Shown piece by piece: positions 35,901 to 46,061 of a stretch of DNA of 64,000 bases. The notes beneath the pieces were generated by a model, which was given only the letters and a program-made list of their open reading frames with translations, ran no database searches and had not been told where the DNA came from. Positions within the stretch are counted from its first letter, which is position 1. Each line of letters opens with the position of its first letter. Position numbers and translations under genes: made by a program. The stretch lies in NCBI GenBank assembly GCA_902728285.1, contig CACVBU010000463.1:248001-312000 (forward strand), given 5' to 3'. The stretch is from Clytia hemisphaerica. Taxonomy: Eukaryota > Cnidaria > Hydrozoa > Leptothecata > Clytiidae.

Positions 35901-38900
35901 CCTAATAACCACTTTTCTGGGACATTTCTGGATCTGGCGAACAGAAATAATTTTTTTTTCAAAATTGGGCTTCATTACTCTCAATCTGTCGAGTATAATA
36001 AAAAAATCAAGGAAACCCGTTTTACGCCCGTTTTCAGCTGTTTCGACGATTTTTAAGGAGAATTTTTATTTTCGAAATTTGGGCTTCCTCACATTTTTCG
36101 AGAAAAGCTAATAACGAACGAACGGACGAACAAACTAATGAACAAACGAACACAGGTTAATTTATAGGACCTCCAGGTAGGCCCAAAAAGCGCGATGTCG
36201 ATAAGATAAAAGTTGTAAATTTCTACCAGAATTTTTATCCGATTTTGTTTTAATTCAAGGTAAAATTACTTGTGAAAACGAATATATCTTACTTGCATTT
36301 GACACAGAGGTTCATAGTGGTATCCAAAAGTGTTTCCTACAGAACAAAATGAGAAATATTTATAATGAATATTATCAAAGTTGAAGTAATGAAAATTATT
36401 GTTTCAATACTGACAGTTTTATTCAAAAAATCCTCAGTTGAAAATCTAATATAATGAATATTAAAGCAACAAGACGAATCCAATCAAGGGTAAATTATGG
36501 CGAAAGAAGCTAAACTTCCGCTATTGGTGGCCAGTAAGAAAATGAAACTAATGAAATTCTGCTAGTTTGGAAGAAAACATTCCAATTTCAAGGAGAAGTA
36601 ATTCCTTACGCGAATCAAATGTTTCTCCAATAGGGCTCCCATAATGGTTAGGGCTCCCATAATGGTTAGAGCTGACATTTAATTAAGCTGAAAAACCTCT
36701 ACAGGAGATAATAGATGATGTAGTTAAGATTGAAAGGGGCATTAAAACACGTGACGGTTGAGTTTACACACCTTTCCGTCCCATGTTCTGCCAGATAAAT
36801 TCTCCAAGGTCAATTTCAAAAAATTGATGACGTGCGAAGCTTGCATTGTCCCACCTGAAGTAAAAAGTAAAAACCCAAAATAAGGCCCAAATAAATATTT
36901 GGTATACGAATGACATGGTTATACATACATGAACCAAGATTAACTAGAAACACGAGAATGAGAAATTAAAAAAAAAATAAAACGTAGAAAAAGTCAAAAA
37001 GATTTGGAAATCAGGCCAAATTTTAGAAAGGCAAGGCAGCATCCGTTGGTGGCCAAAATGGGCACTTTTTCCTGTGTTTTTCCACTAAAAAGGCTATTTT
37101 TACCAATATTTGGGTAATTTCAGGAGGGGAGGCGTCTGATAACCGGACGCTTAAAGGGCATGAAAAATGGCCTGGAAATATAACTTTATACATACCTATC
37201 GACAATACAACCATATTGATGGCTTTGGTAGCATTTTTTCGAATCACCCATAGTTTGCTTTGGTAACACTCTTTGGCTAGTTCGTAAATTTCTGATAAGT
37301 ACAACTTCATGGAGGCTTTGGTACCTGTGAGCAGAAAACAATACACAACACATTGAATGACGAGTAGGGTTTAGATCTCCAATAAGACTTTGAAAAGCTG
37401 TTTTTTACTAAAGAAAATGATTTGGGAATATATTGATGAAAGAACATATGAAAAAGCTAAAATACCTGAAGGTAGTTCTGCCCAAATTTCAGTCCAAGGT
37501 TTTTTGACGTCTCCTTTCGACGATTCTATGATAGAAAAAGTATGGAAAATCATCTCTTTTTGTTCAAACTTAAAGCAAAATAAGTCAGGTTAACTTGTAA
37601 AATATGATAGCATACACCCTAGTTTCACAGGCTGTTCGTAATTAGCCGTTACGTTTATCCAAAGAATGAAACCTTGTCACCTGAAAACAATTATATTCAC
37701 AGCGTAAGGATTGATAAATCTACAAATGGCATCTAATTATGCGTCATAAAAACTACAGCAAAAGACGCAAACAGAGAAAACATCCTACATCTTCCCCGAA
37801 GATGAGAGAAGAATCCCTCAGAACGTAGCCAAACGAAAATCTTGTAATCCTAGCCATCCGACATTAATATCACTGGGTCGATAAACTCAAACTTATTTAG
37901 AGTTTACCTTCTTGTTGCATGGCAACGAGGACAAGGGGAACCAAAAGGCTGCCATAACTGGTGAACAATTCTGAAGAACTTTTGATCATTGCACCGATAC
38001 ATAGTGAGCAAGCTTCTTCGTTTTTGTTATCTGATGAAGTGAGAAAAGTGATAACGATATTGTAGTTTGGTGCACACAAAAGAAAGTAAATAAAGATAAC
38101 TCGGTCAACCTGCGTAATCAGAAAGACTGGGTCCACCATAAGTAGCAAATCATTATTGTTACCTATTACAATGATTATATAATTCATATGGTGATATATT
38201 CATCATATATCTCGAATACGTACCTTCAGATTCAAAGAACCAGCCCTTGATCTTAGCGATGACTTTTTCTACTGTACTTTCTTGTGCATGCTGTAAAAGG
38301 GGAAGAGGGGAAAGACATATAATATAACGAAGATGTTTTCATGACGCTTTTTGATTGAATCTTTAAGAGTTTGAGAATCCATAAACAAGAAAGATTGATT
38401 TGATTAAAATGTACGTGATAACTATTACGTATTCAACAAGGTGTAAATGCAGATTCATAGAAACAAAGAACAACCTTCATAACTGCACCAATACAGGAAC
38501 TATAAGCTTTCTTGATCACCGATGCATTTGAATTCTTCACTCCATTTAAAAGCGATGACAAAAATTTCCCTGAAGGTATATAGATTTAAATATAGAGTTA
38601 AATCCACGCAAAATTGCGAAGTCAATTTTTCAGTGATTTAAAATACGGGTTGGAAAGTAAAGTTTTAACTCTGAGTTTTAACATTAGACTTTTAAGACAT
38701 TAACATTTACGACCTTAGGATATCAGGATTTAAAAGCTCGAAAATGTTCCAATGTGGCTAAAAATATAGTCTGGAATCGACTTAACCCCTTCCAAATCGA
38801 AAAATCCAATGAAACAAAGTGGAAGAGCTTTCATTCTGAAAAACATTAAAAACAGCCAAAATTGCCAACATATTTCGGCGCTGATTGTGGTACTTTTGTA

Positions 38901-41900
38901 CAATTTTAATAATAACTTGTGTTTAATTTCTAGGCATGGTATATATTACGTTCAGAAAATGTTTGAACGCAAAAATACAATGTAAATATGCTATTTTTGG
39001 CGTATAAAGGACCACTTTCAACTTATTTTTGGCTGATTCGCAAAATTATATCTGAGCGAAATTTCTCAAAATGCTGATTCGTGAAAATAAATGCCATGTT
39101 TTTATTCTTCTATGCATCATAGTCAAAAGTTGAATAACACACCTGCATAAGGTTTCATATGTTCTTGACATAACAACACTAAAGATGATATGACGGTTGC
39201 TGTTCCAACCTAAAAGGGAGTCGAAAAAAAAGGCTGAGTGTGTGGAAAAATATCGCAAGGTCTACGAAATACACTCAGGTACAGATAATGGTTTTCACAG
39301 ATATTCTTTATACCCGCATACTACGTCGAAAGTCGATATTTACCCAATGTAAGCAACAGTAGAAACGTAGGACTAATAAACAGCAAATAAGAAAACAAAC
39401 CTTGGTAGCAATGCCCATGCCAGACTTGAGTAAGAGACACAACTTTGGTGCAAGGTCTCCTAAATTCGTCTCGTTGACATTCATTAAAGACTGCGAAGAT
39501 AGTAATGGAATGAAATTTTGCTCGTTTTTAATCAGAAGTTAGTAAGAAGTTCTCTACACGTGTTTTTTTATAAGAACAACTATATAAGAACATAAGGCTG
39601 CAATAGCCAAAAAAAATTAAAACATGATAAGAACAATTTAAGGCTCCTGAGAAAGATTTAATTCTTGATATGCGTAGGTCAAGACTACGTCATTTTCCCT
39701 ATAGGAAACACTCGAAAACACCGGAATTTGACCTCTATAGTGTTACTTAAAATAGCAATCCGATAAGGAAAATAACGTAATCTTGACTTACGCATATCAA
39801 GAATGGCGCCCGATGAAGGTCACAAAAACGAGTTGAAAATGTTAAGATTAGTGTGAAAAATTATTCTTACCAGATTGATAGCTTCCATCATAGGAGAAGA
39901 ATTGGTAGAGGAGACACGCAGCACATCAAGCTAAAAAATTGTGTAGAAAGTGTTGTTTGAATAAGCAATAACCTGTGATTATGATTAATAGATATTTATA
40001 GAAGTTTTTTAGAAATTTACCACTTACATATATTGTTCAAGCTGTTAAAAGTGAAACTTGTACATTTTAGTACTCCGAGTTTCATTCTTAACAACTTAAA
40101 CAGCATTGAGATATCATCGAACATTTTGACACCCCCTTCTCACAGACCCGGTAGGAATTTTTTAAGCCACTGATGGGGATAAAAATAACGGACTGCAACT
40201 CGATGGGGATTGATATTCCCATATTTTTTATGGCTGGGGATTTCAATTCTGTTTTTTTTCAAGACAGAAAATTCAGTGGGGACGGGAAAATAAGCATCAT
40301 ATTTTGCAGTGAGGATTGGTTTATTTCATTATTAAGTGGGGACAAAAATTGAAGCCCATTCTTTTTTGACCGGGGACGATATTTTGGATAATTTTTCCAG
40401 TGGGAAGGGTTCCCAGTGCGAGTCTGTGAGAAGGGGGTGTATTCTGTGCATTAATTTGAGCTAGAATTGTGTTACAAAATGTTCATTTAATAAATACCTT
40501 TTCTTGGACATCTCCATCATTAGAAAGCTGCATTCTCAAAGTGTTGAAAGCCTGAAAAGTTCAATTCAACTTCCATGAAATAGCATAGACGTTCTAGCTG
40601 GTTTACATGTATCGGTTTAAAAAAACTCACTCGTAACGAAAACTGAGGCAGTGTAACCGCAAAATTGACGATTTTAGGTAATTTTCCTAGAAAAAAACTC
40701 GTAACTAAAGCAAACACAGCGAAAAAAAATTGCTTTACAAACCTGTGGTTCCAGTCCACTCAAAGCTTCAAGCATTGTAGGAATAATTGTTGTAACATAT
40801 TTGTCCAATAGTTTACCCTGTTAAAAGTGACAATAAGGGGAAAACTTGGGCATATGAATTGAAGATTATGTTTGGGGTAAAAAAAGGAGCGTTTGAAATC
40901 AGACATTTTTTGAAAGAAAACTATTTCCTGACGAAAAAATTAAAATAAGAGCAATATTACTTTTTTCCAATACTTGTACCAATATAACAACTTAATCGTT
41001 TTGCATTTTCGGAGATTCTCTTCCGAGGGACAGATTTTTGAAAAGTCTTGTATGTAAAAAAATATTGGGCACCTCATTACAATAATACGAAATATTAAAA
41101 TCAAAAAGAAATTCATTTACCCCTGTTTTCGTGATTTTAACCAATGTTTTTAAACTGAAAATATAGAATAAAGAAGAGGAAAATTAAACAAATGCACTTC
41201 AATGTTTTAGACGAAAAAATATTGATCTTCAGTATAACGAATTGAATTCATGATCATGGAATCTGTTGCAATGTCTTCCACGCATCCAACAGCTGATTGG
41301 TTGCAAGCGAAGTATTGACTAAATTTACGTCACTAAGAACCAATCAGCTGGTTGGGCCCATGTCAGAAGACATTGCAATGGCGCATATTATGAATACCAT
41401 AGTATAAGAAAGCCGCGGCTGGAATATGTACCACATTGTCTTCTCAGTTAATTGCTGTTCTATCTCTGCCTCCGAGCTTTATAAGAACATCAAGATGCTC
41501 AATTTATTATTGGTAGATAGTTTTTTGAAATCCTTCTCTTGTTTTCCTTCACAAAAAGTTTTTTGACTGCTAGATATCTTTGAATCTGTACCCAATAGAA
41601 TACTTGAACTAATTTGGACATATTATTTTAGGGGTATTTTGTGGAAAAAAATAGTTCTTCGCCAAAATCGAAATTATAAGAACTATATTCAAGATGACAA
41701 CTTTCTTGTCAGTTTGAACGATAAATTTTGAAGGTGCTGGCTTGAAACTTTCACAGTATTATCTAGATGTACTTTTTCATTGATTTCTAAAAAGATTTCA
41801 CTGAAATATTGCGAAGGCATTCGAGGCACTTTGTTTATTTTTAAGTTCTTTCAGCCCAGCCATTTTGTGCTTGTTTAAATTTCTTATTGTTGATCTTTCC

Positions 41901-44783
41901 TTTACAATAATTTTATAATGCAAGTGTATTATCAAGGGTATATCATTAATGTCTAAAACACACTGAGAAGTAAGTATTAACGACAAACCAATAAAATTTA
42001 CCATTAAAGATGCTACATTACTGATCTGTTGATCAAAAAATAGTCATCAAATACGACAGAGATAGAACAACAGAATTTCAGATGTTATCATTCCAGCCGC
42101 GGCTTTCTTATACTATGTGAATACCAACCTGATAGCTTTGACTTCATCCACTCGACTTGTGATACCAACATTCAGAAGAACATCTAGAATCTTCTCCAAC
42201 GCTTGCTCACCAACTTCCGAGTTCTGTGTCTCACAAAATCGAACTGACAACTATAAAACATATTTTCAGAAGGTGTTTAGTATAAGGTTAATTGCATTGA
42301 AAAGTAGGAAGATATTCAACTTAGATTGTCCGGTGTGGGAATATGAGCTTTTCAGAACATATACACGTCGTACACCCGTATCTAAAGGATTAATGAAAAA
42401 GTTTCACGAAAAATCGCAACATTTCCGACAAAAACGAATTCAAGGAAAAAATATTTTTCACGAGCATAAACTTTCGCAAATGGCCCTAGAAAGAAATTTC
42501 AAAAACAATTTTCGTGTAAAAGACAAAATTTTATGCTCGCGAAAGTTTGTACGCCAAAACTTCTCTGTTGGGAAATAGAACAGCAAGAAATCGACAACAA
42601 AATAAGCAATTATAATAACAGATCAAAAGAAAGCGTGACAAGTTGGCCATGGTCAGAAAAAACCATAATACAACCTACATTACTAAGGGCGATAACAAGG
42701 GCGGTGGCGGCTTTCCGGACGGTTTCTTTGACGTCATCCATAAGTTTGAAGGCAATATTCCAGATGTCCACTAAATGAGGTACTATCTCATTGTCTGGGA
42801 TTTCTTTCAGCAAATCTTTCAACGCCGAGCAACTGCAGCGTAAAAAGTTTAAAGTAAATTGCCTGAAAAAGCGTACAACCAAACTGATTTTTTTTAAATA
42901 AGAAATGAATCAAAATATCACTATGTTGAACTAGAATAACCAGGGACTACCTTACCAAGCTTCTCTTGTCCTCCACAAGTTATGTGTGATGTTCGACATC
43001 AAATCCTCTAAAATGCTTCGCCAATGGGTGGCTATCTAAAAGGGAAATATCGTCATAAATTACTAACGATACTTTACAGTTGGTCAATCAAGCGATTTTA
43101 CTCTAGCAAACATATACTCACTCTAAAGTCTCGAATAGGAGGGGGTCCGAATTTTTTTTCAAAATCTAATAAACAAGGAGTTCCGAATAACCGGAATTGT
43201 ACCTCCAAAAAAAACCCGAAAATAAGGTATTTATAAGCTAAAAACAGGCTATTTAGAGCAATTCATCTTGTAATGGCTGAAAATATTTTCAAAAGTAAAT
43301 AAACGCAGGGGAGGCTTCTAAGAACGGGGGCGTCCGAAATTTTTCGAAAATTAATAACCGGGTGGGGACGTTTATTTGTATTTAGAGTACTATTAGGTGC
43401 CAAATAAACGGGGGGGGGTCCTAATAAGGTCCGGGGGTGTTGGAAAATTTTCGAAAAATTAACAAGCGGGGGCCCCCGTTTATTTGGCACTAAAGAGTAC
43501 ATGAATAAAGCTATGGATGTATGAAACTATGAAAGCGTTGTACCCAAAAACAGAAACGAGCTTGAAAAGTCTTAATTCGATCACCTGCTCACAATCTGGG
43601 AAAACTTGATTGAATACAAAATATAATGAAATGGTTAGAAAATGTTACTTACCATGTTTTTCTCATCTTTGACCAGTACTGACCAGATGCTCGTCATGGA
43701 ACGTTTGAGCGATGAATTTGGGTCGTATTGATATCTGAAAAAGATTATTACAAGAATATGTTTTTTTATCATCAGTGGAAGTAATACAAGCGAATTATTG
43801 TACTTGCACTTTTGAGGACGGTGAAGTGACTGAAAGGATTTGGAATAACCCGCAGTTTTGACCCGCAAAATTGAGGATGGTAAAAGTGCTTGTTTACCGT
43901 CGTCCTCGGTCAATCAGGATCTAGATGAATTAGAAGCTAACTGTCTCCGTCACAGGAAAACACACATAGATAAACTCGCTACTAGAATATAAGGGAAAAG
44001 GAAAAACATAGACAATACCTGTACAGTTTCGGTATGATCAATCCAATTAAAGGTTTTATTTCTTCACCAGCAATTTCAGCGATAGCTTTGATACCAAATG
44101 CTGCACCCTAGAAGTTTTAAATCAATTGTTGAAAAAAAAAAATGGACGCAAAGTCATGCCAAAGATCATCATCAATAACTACGAACTTGATCTCACGGTA
44201 GACATTACAAATCAGTGTTCAAAGCAAGGTCTTTCGTCTGAGACGGAAAATAGATTTTACACGGCGATTAGCACATATATTTATGAGATTTTGGGTGAAT
44301 CATGTAGCATGGGTAAGCCTCTTTATATACTTCACTGGAACGGAAATCCGTCTGAGACGGAAGAACTTTTTAGTCTGGTAATTTTCGTGCTTTCATTTGT
44401 ACAGCTAAGTGAAGAGCTTTTAAACATCGGACTCATTTGGAGGCAGAAAAGGCAAAGAAAATCAAATAAATGGTAATAATTCTTTGAAAAGCCTAACAAT
44501 CAGACTTACTTACGTATAAATACGTATAATTCATAAAGAACAAAAAATGAAAAAAGGTTTGAGTTTTACAGACCTTTCCTCAAAAATCGGTGCACCGTCT
44601 AAGAATGGAAGTGTGTCTTTCATGTGTCACAGACTTTTAACTGAAGAAGTGAGACTAAATGATACCTTTTTCGAATTCCAAACAGCGTTATGGTTGGCCA
44701 ATGACATGAACTTGTAGATTAAGTCTGGTTTATTCATAGAGGTTGCAAGAGAGCAGAGCTCTTTGTACGTTGACAGTTTCGAT
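29912..44783 (-). CDS. ECM29: ECM29-like proteasome adaptor and scaffold protein, C-terminal ~770 residues (5' part outside)
   Basis: HEAT-repeat protein that binds the 26S proteasome. Twenty-five exons in frame: 44666-44783, 44019-44107, 43653-43734, 42956-43035, 42679-42832, 42129-42250, 41121-41154, 40743-40817, 40498-40551, 39871-39930, 39401-39490, 39143-39209, 38475-38569, 38224-38290, 37908-38030, 37466-37525, 37196-37324, 36772-36854, 36293-36336, 35735-35777, 35121-35261, 34562-34709, 33951-34056, 33702-33805, 29912-30054. Family landmarks in order: [84 protein letters not shown] and LSGRTWDGK. The exon at 33702-33805 reads on to a stop, but its perfect donor and matching phase 1 favour splicing to 29912-30054, whose TGA ends the protein. 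The first ~1000 residues should lie upstream, yet no matching exon is visible between 44.8 and 64 kb. Confidence 0.92.
30107..30246. repeat. Short inverted-repeat element related to the GCGTGAATG repeat
   Basis: AGGCCCCCAAGCGGT at the left and ACCGCTCGGGGAGCCT at the right are inverted; GCGTGAATTCGTGATT is inside. It sits in the last ECM29 intron. Confidence 0.5.
30626..30661 (+). promoter_or_regulatory. Paired TGACGTCA boxes upstream of the coiled-coil gene
   Basis: Perfect boxes at 30626-30633 and 30654-30661 lie 124 bp upstream of the ATG at 30785. Spacing and position match the pairs at the kinase first exons although the gene is unrelated. Confidence 0.6.
30785..33205 (+). CDS. Tail-anchored coiled-coil protein, nested in an ECM29 intron
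   Basis: Three exons, 30785-31147, 31390-32124 and 32654-33205, all joined in phase 0, give 549 residues. The N-terminal 120 residues are charged and without a recognised domain. Exon 2 is almost wholly heptad-patterned coiled coil (about residues 135-366, rich in Lys, Glu and Leu). Exon 3 has a short further coil, a strongly basic stretch ([14 protein letters not shown]), an acidic segment and one hydrophobic span near the C-terminus ([20 protein letters not shown]), leaving about 30 residues beyond. This is the layout of a tail-anchored membrane protein facing the cytosol, as in Golgi, ER or nuclear-envelope tethers; which membrane is not clear. The whole gene lies antisense within the last ECM29 intron (30055-33701). 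ATG 30785 is the first in frame; an upstream non-coding exon is possible. I do not recognise an orthologue. Confidence 0.8.
34126..34396 (+). repeat. SINE-like element with tRNA-derived head
   Basis: An A-box-like TAGTATAGTAG and an exact B box (GGTTCGATTC) 45 bp further on form a tRNA-like head; a non-tRNA body rich in CCCGGGTCAACCC and ACACTCGCATGATCTCCC motifs follows. It lies in the ECM29 intron between exons 33951-34056 and 34562-34709. Confidence 0.5.
35306..35475. repeat. MITE with TACTCTYGGGTACC termini and a long G tract
   Basis: The left end TACTCTCGGGTACCTGATAA is the inverse of the right end (TTATTAGGTACCCAAGAGTA). A run of more than twenty G residues (about 35379-35402) sits in the middle. 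It is intronic in ECM29. Confidence 0.65.
35818..36188. mobile_element. MITE with TTTTATGGACCTACCTGG termini
   Basis: The left TTTTATGGACCTACCTGG and right CCAGGTAGGCCCAAAA ends are inverted. A longer relative with the same ends and the same internal AATCAGAAAAA and ACGAACGAAC motifs lies at 54788-55430 in the kinase spacer. It is intronic in ECM29. Confidence 0.65.
39661..39804. repeat. Fold-back MITE with ~38-bp terminal inverted repeats
   Basis: The left arm (ATTCTTGATATGCGTAGGTC...) and right arm (...GACTTACGCATATCAAGAAT) pair over about 38 bp with few mismatches. It is intronic in ECM29. Confidence 0.7.
40130..40439. repeat. MITE of the CACCCCCTTCTCACAG family
   Basis: The ends are inverted, and the interior closely matches 14321-14601 (GGTAGGA box, GATGGGGATT.ATATTCCCAT, TGGGAAGGGT.CCCAGTG). 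It is intronic in ECM29. Confidence 0.75.
41266..41378. repeat. Fold-back element beside a larger MITE
   Basis: The outer arms TTGCAATGTCTTC and GAAGACATTGCAA and the inner arms CAGCTGATTGGTT and AACCAATCAGCTG pair to make a hairpin-like element of 113 bp, 20 bp to the left of the element at 41399. Confidence 0.65.
41399..42117. mobile_element. Non-autonomous DNA transposon, 27-bp TIR, 8-bp target duplication
   Basis: The left end (ATAGTATAAGAAAGCCGCGG...) is exactly inverted at the right end (...CCGCGGCTTTCTTATACTAT at 42097-42116). TGAATACC occurs directly on both sides (391-398 before and 118-125 after, offsets from 41000 and 42000), an 8-bp duplication as made by hAT transposases. There is no transposase frame inside. 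The insertion lies 11-12 bp downstream of the ECM29 splice donor after exon 42129-42250, so the right duplication touches the donor region. Confidence 0.8.
43388..43500. repeat. MITE with GTACTNTTAGGTGCCAAATAAACG termini
   Basis: The left (GGTGCCAAATAAACGGGGG) and right (CCCCCGTTTATTTGGCAC) arms are inverted, with flanking GTACT / AGTAC. More AATAAACG...GGGG fragments fill 43100-43390. It is intronic in ECM29. Confidence 0.6.
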
Positions 44784-45703
44784 CTAAAAGGAAGACAAAA
44801 CTTTTCATTAAAAATTACCACATAAACAAAGTTTATCACAAAGGAAGTATTACGTTAACAAAGAAACGATAAGGATGCTCGAAAAGAGTTTGAACCGTCT
44901 CTTTCTTAAGACAGTGGCCAAGCAAGGTTTTTCTTTTGAGAAGGAAATAAAATTAACATCTTTTCCAAGAAAATTGGTAATCTGTGCTCTTTTGAACATT
45001 GTTCTTGAGGGAAAACAAACATAATAGAAAATATTTCGTTGAAAAGTTAATCTTAAGCTTTGGACGATATCTTTCATAGTATCAACCTAGGTTTAGGTCC
45101 CAGGCAAAAATAAGGTCCCCCTGAGTTTGAAGTCCCCCTAAAGATTTTTTGGTAGCCCCCAGGGCTTTCGACCCTCAACACTTTTAAAAGTTTATTCCAC
45201 AAAAAAAAGGTTATTCGATGTAAATTGTGTTCCAGTTCAAAGGTTAAGATGAAATATTTTTTCATTTTATATAAAAACATTTCGCCGCAGCCGAAAATCT
45301 TTCAGTTTCATGAGCTTTAATTTGAGGAACTGAAGCCAACAATTAAGATGAAGTGTTCAGCCCCGACGTTAAATGACGAAATTCCACCCCCCAAATATGT
45401 TAAACAACTTCAGCCCCCCCCCAAATTCTTTGGGCTTTTTGGAGGGTGTAACTAGCAAGGGGGCTGACGATATGTCTTTGAAAATAAAGATGAAAAAATA
45501 TTTTTTCTACTTGATCAAAACATTTGATAACATAATTTTCTGAAACTTTAAAAAAGCCTCGCTGATTTCGAACATAAATTCTGATTTGTCATCTTTTAAA
45601 TCAAAAGTTATAACACCTTGCAATAGGTCCATTTCGACCATTTTTATCAATTTATCGTACATTTGGACCTTTTTTGTCAAAACGTAAGTACTATTGGTTT
45701 TAT
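44784..45703. other. Boundary between ECM29 and the kinase array
   Basis: No further ECM29 exon is visible. The stretch is AT-rich, with a C/G-rich patch at 45100-45475 (GGTCCCCCTGAG and AGCCCCCCC tracts) that looks like a decayed repeat. The first kinase-unit promoter begins at its right edge. Confidence 0.5.
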
Positions 45704-45740
45704 TGACGTCAATTATCAGAAAATAATTATTATGACGTCA
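45704..45740 (+). promoter_or_regulatory. Paired TGACGTCA boxes upstream of type-2 exon C
   Basis: Perfect boxes at 45704-45711 and 45733-45740 end 157 bp before the ATG at 45897. Confidence 0.65.
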
Positions 45741-45896
45741 AATAAAAAAAATTTGATATGAAAAGACTATTTTCTGCATAAAGAAAGTTATCGTTTCGAC
45801 CCACCTTTGAGAATAGACGCTCGAAGGATTTTTCTCGTTGTTTTATGAGAATTGTATTATTGAAACTTGTTAATTATATTGATATATTGAAATATC

Positions 45897-46061
45897 ATGA
45901 TGACTATTGAAGCACAAGAGTGCTTACATTATGGATTTGTTCTGGGACGGAGTCTTGGTGAGGGAGGCTTCGGACAAGTGAAACAGGCGTCGTACGCTAG
46001 ATTCGACTGCCCGAATGACTCTCTTGCCAAAAGGCTCCGTTCCATGGGACACAGCGACCAA
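45897..46061 (+). CDS. Type-2 kinase first exon (copy C)
   Basis: Fifty-five codons, MMTIEAQECLHYGFVLGRSL then GEGGFGQVKQA, ending ...SDQ|GTAAGT in phase 0. It differs from copy B by I4-K/E and near the end (SMGHS for SLGHR). The next possible acceptor with matching protein is kinase exon 2 at 48477, about 2.4 kb downstream, which would skip the type-1 exon at 48078. It is either an alternative first exon of copy D or the stub of a lost gene. Confidence 0.6.

Noticed and set aside
42117-42578. 153-codon plus-strand open frame
   Set aside because: It overlaps an ECM29 exon in antisense and runs into intron sequence; no domain or splice pattern supports it.
44126-44476. 116-codon plus-strand open frame
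   Set aside because: Inside an ECM29 intron, with no recognisable motif; two CGTCTGAGACGG palindromes suggest repeat DNA. Left as unsupported.
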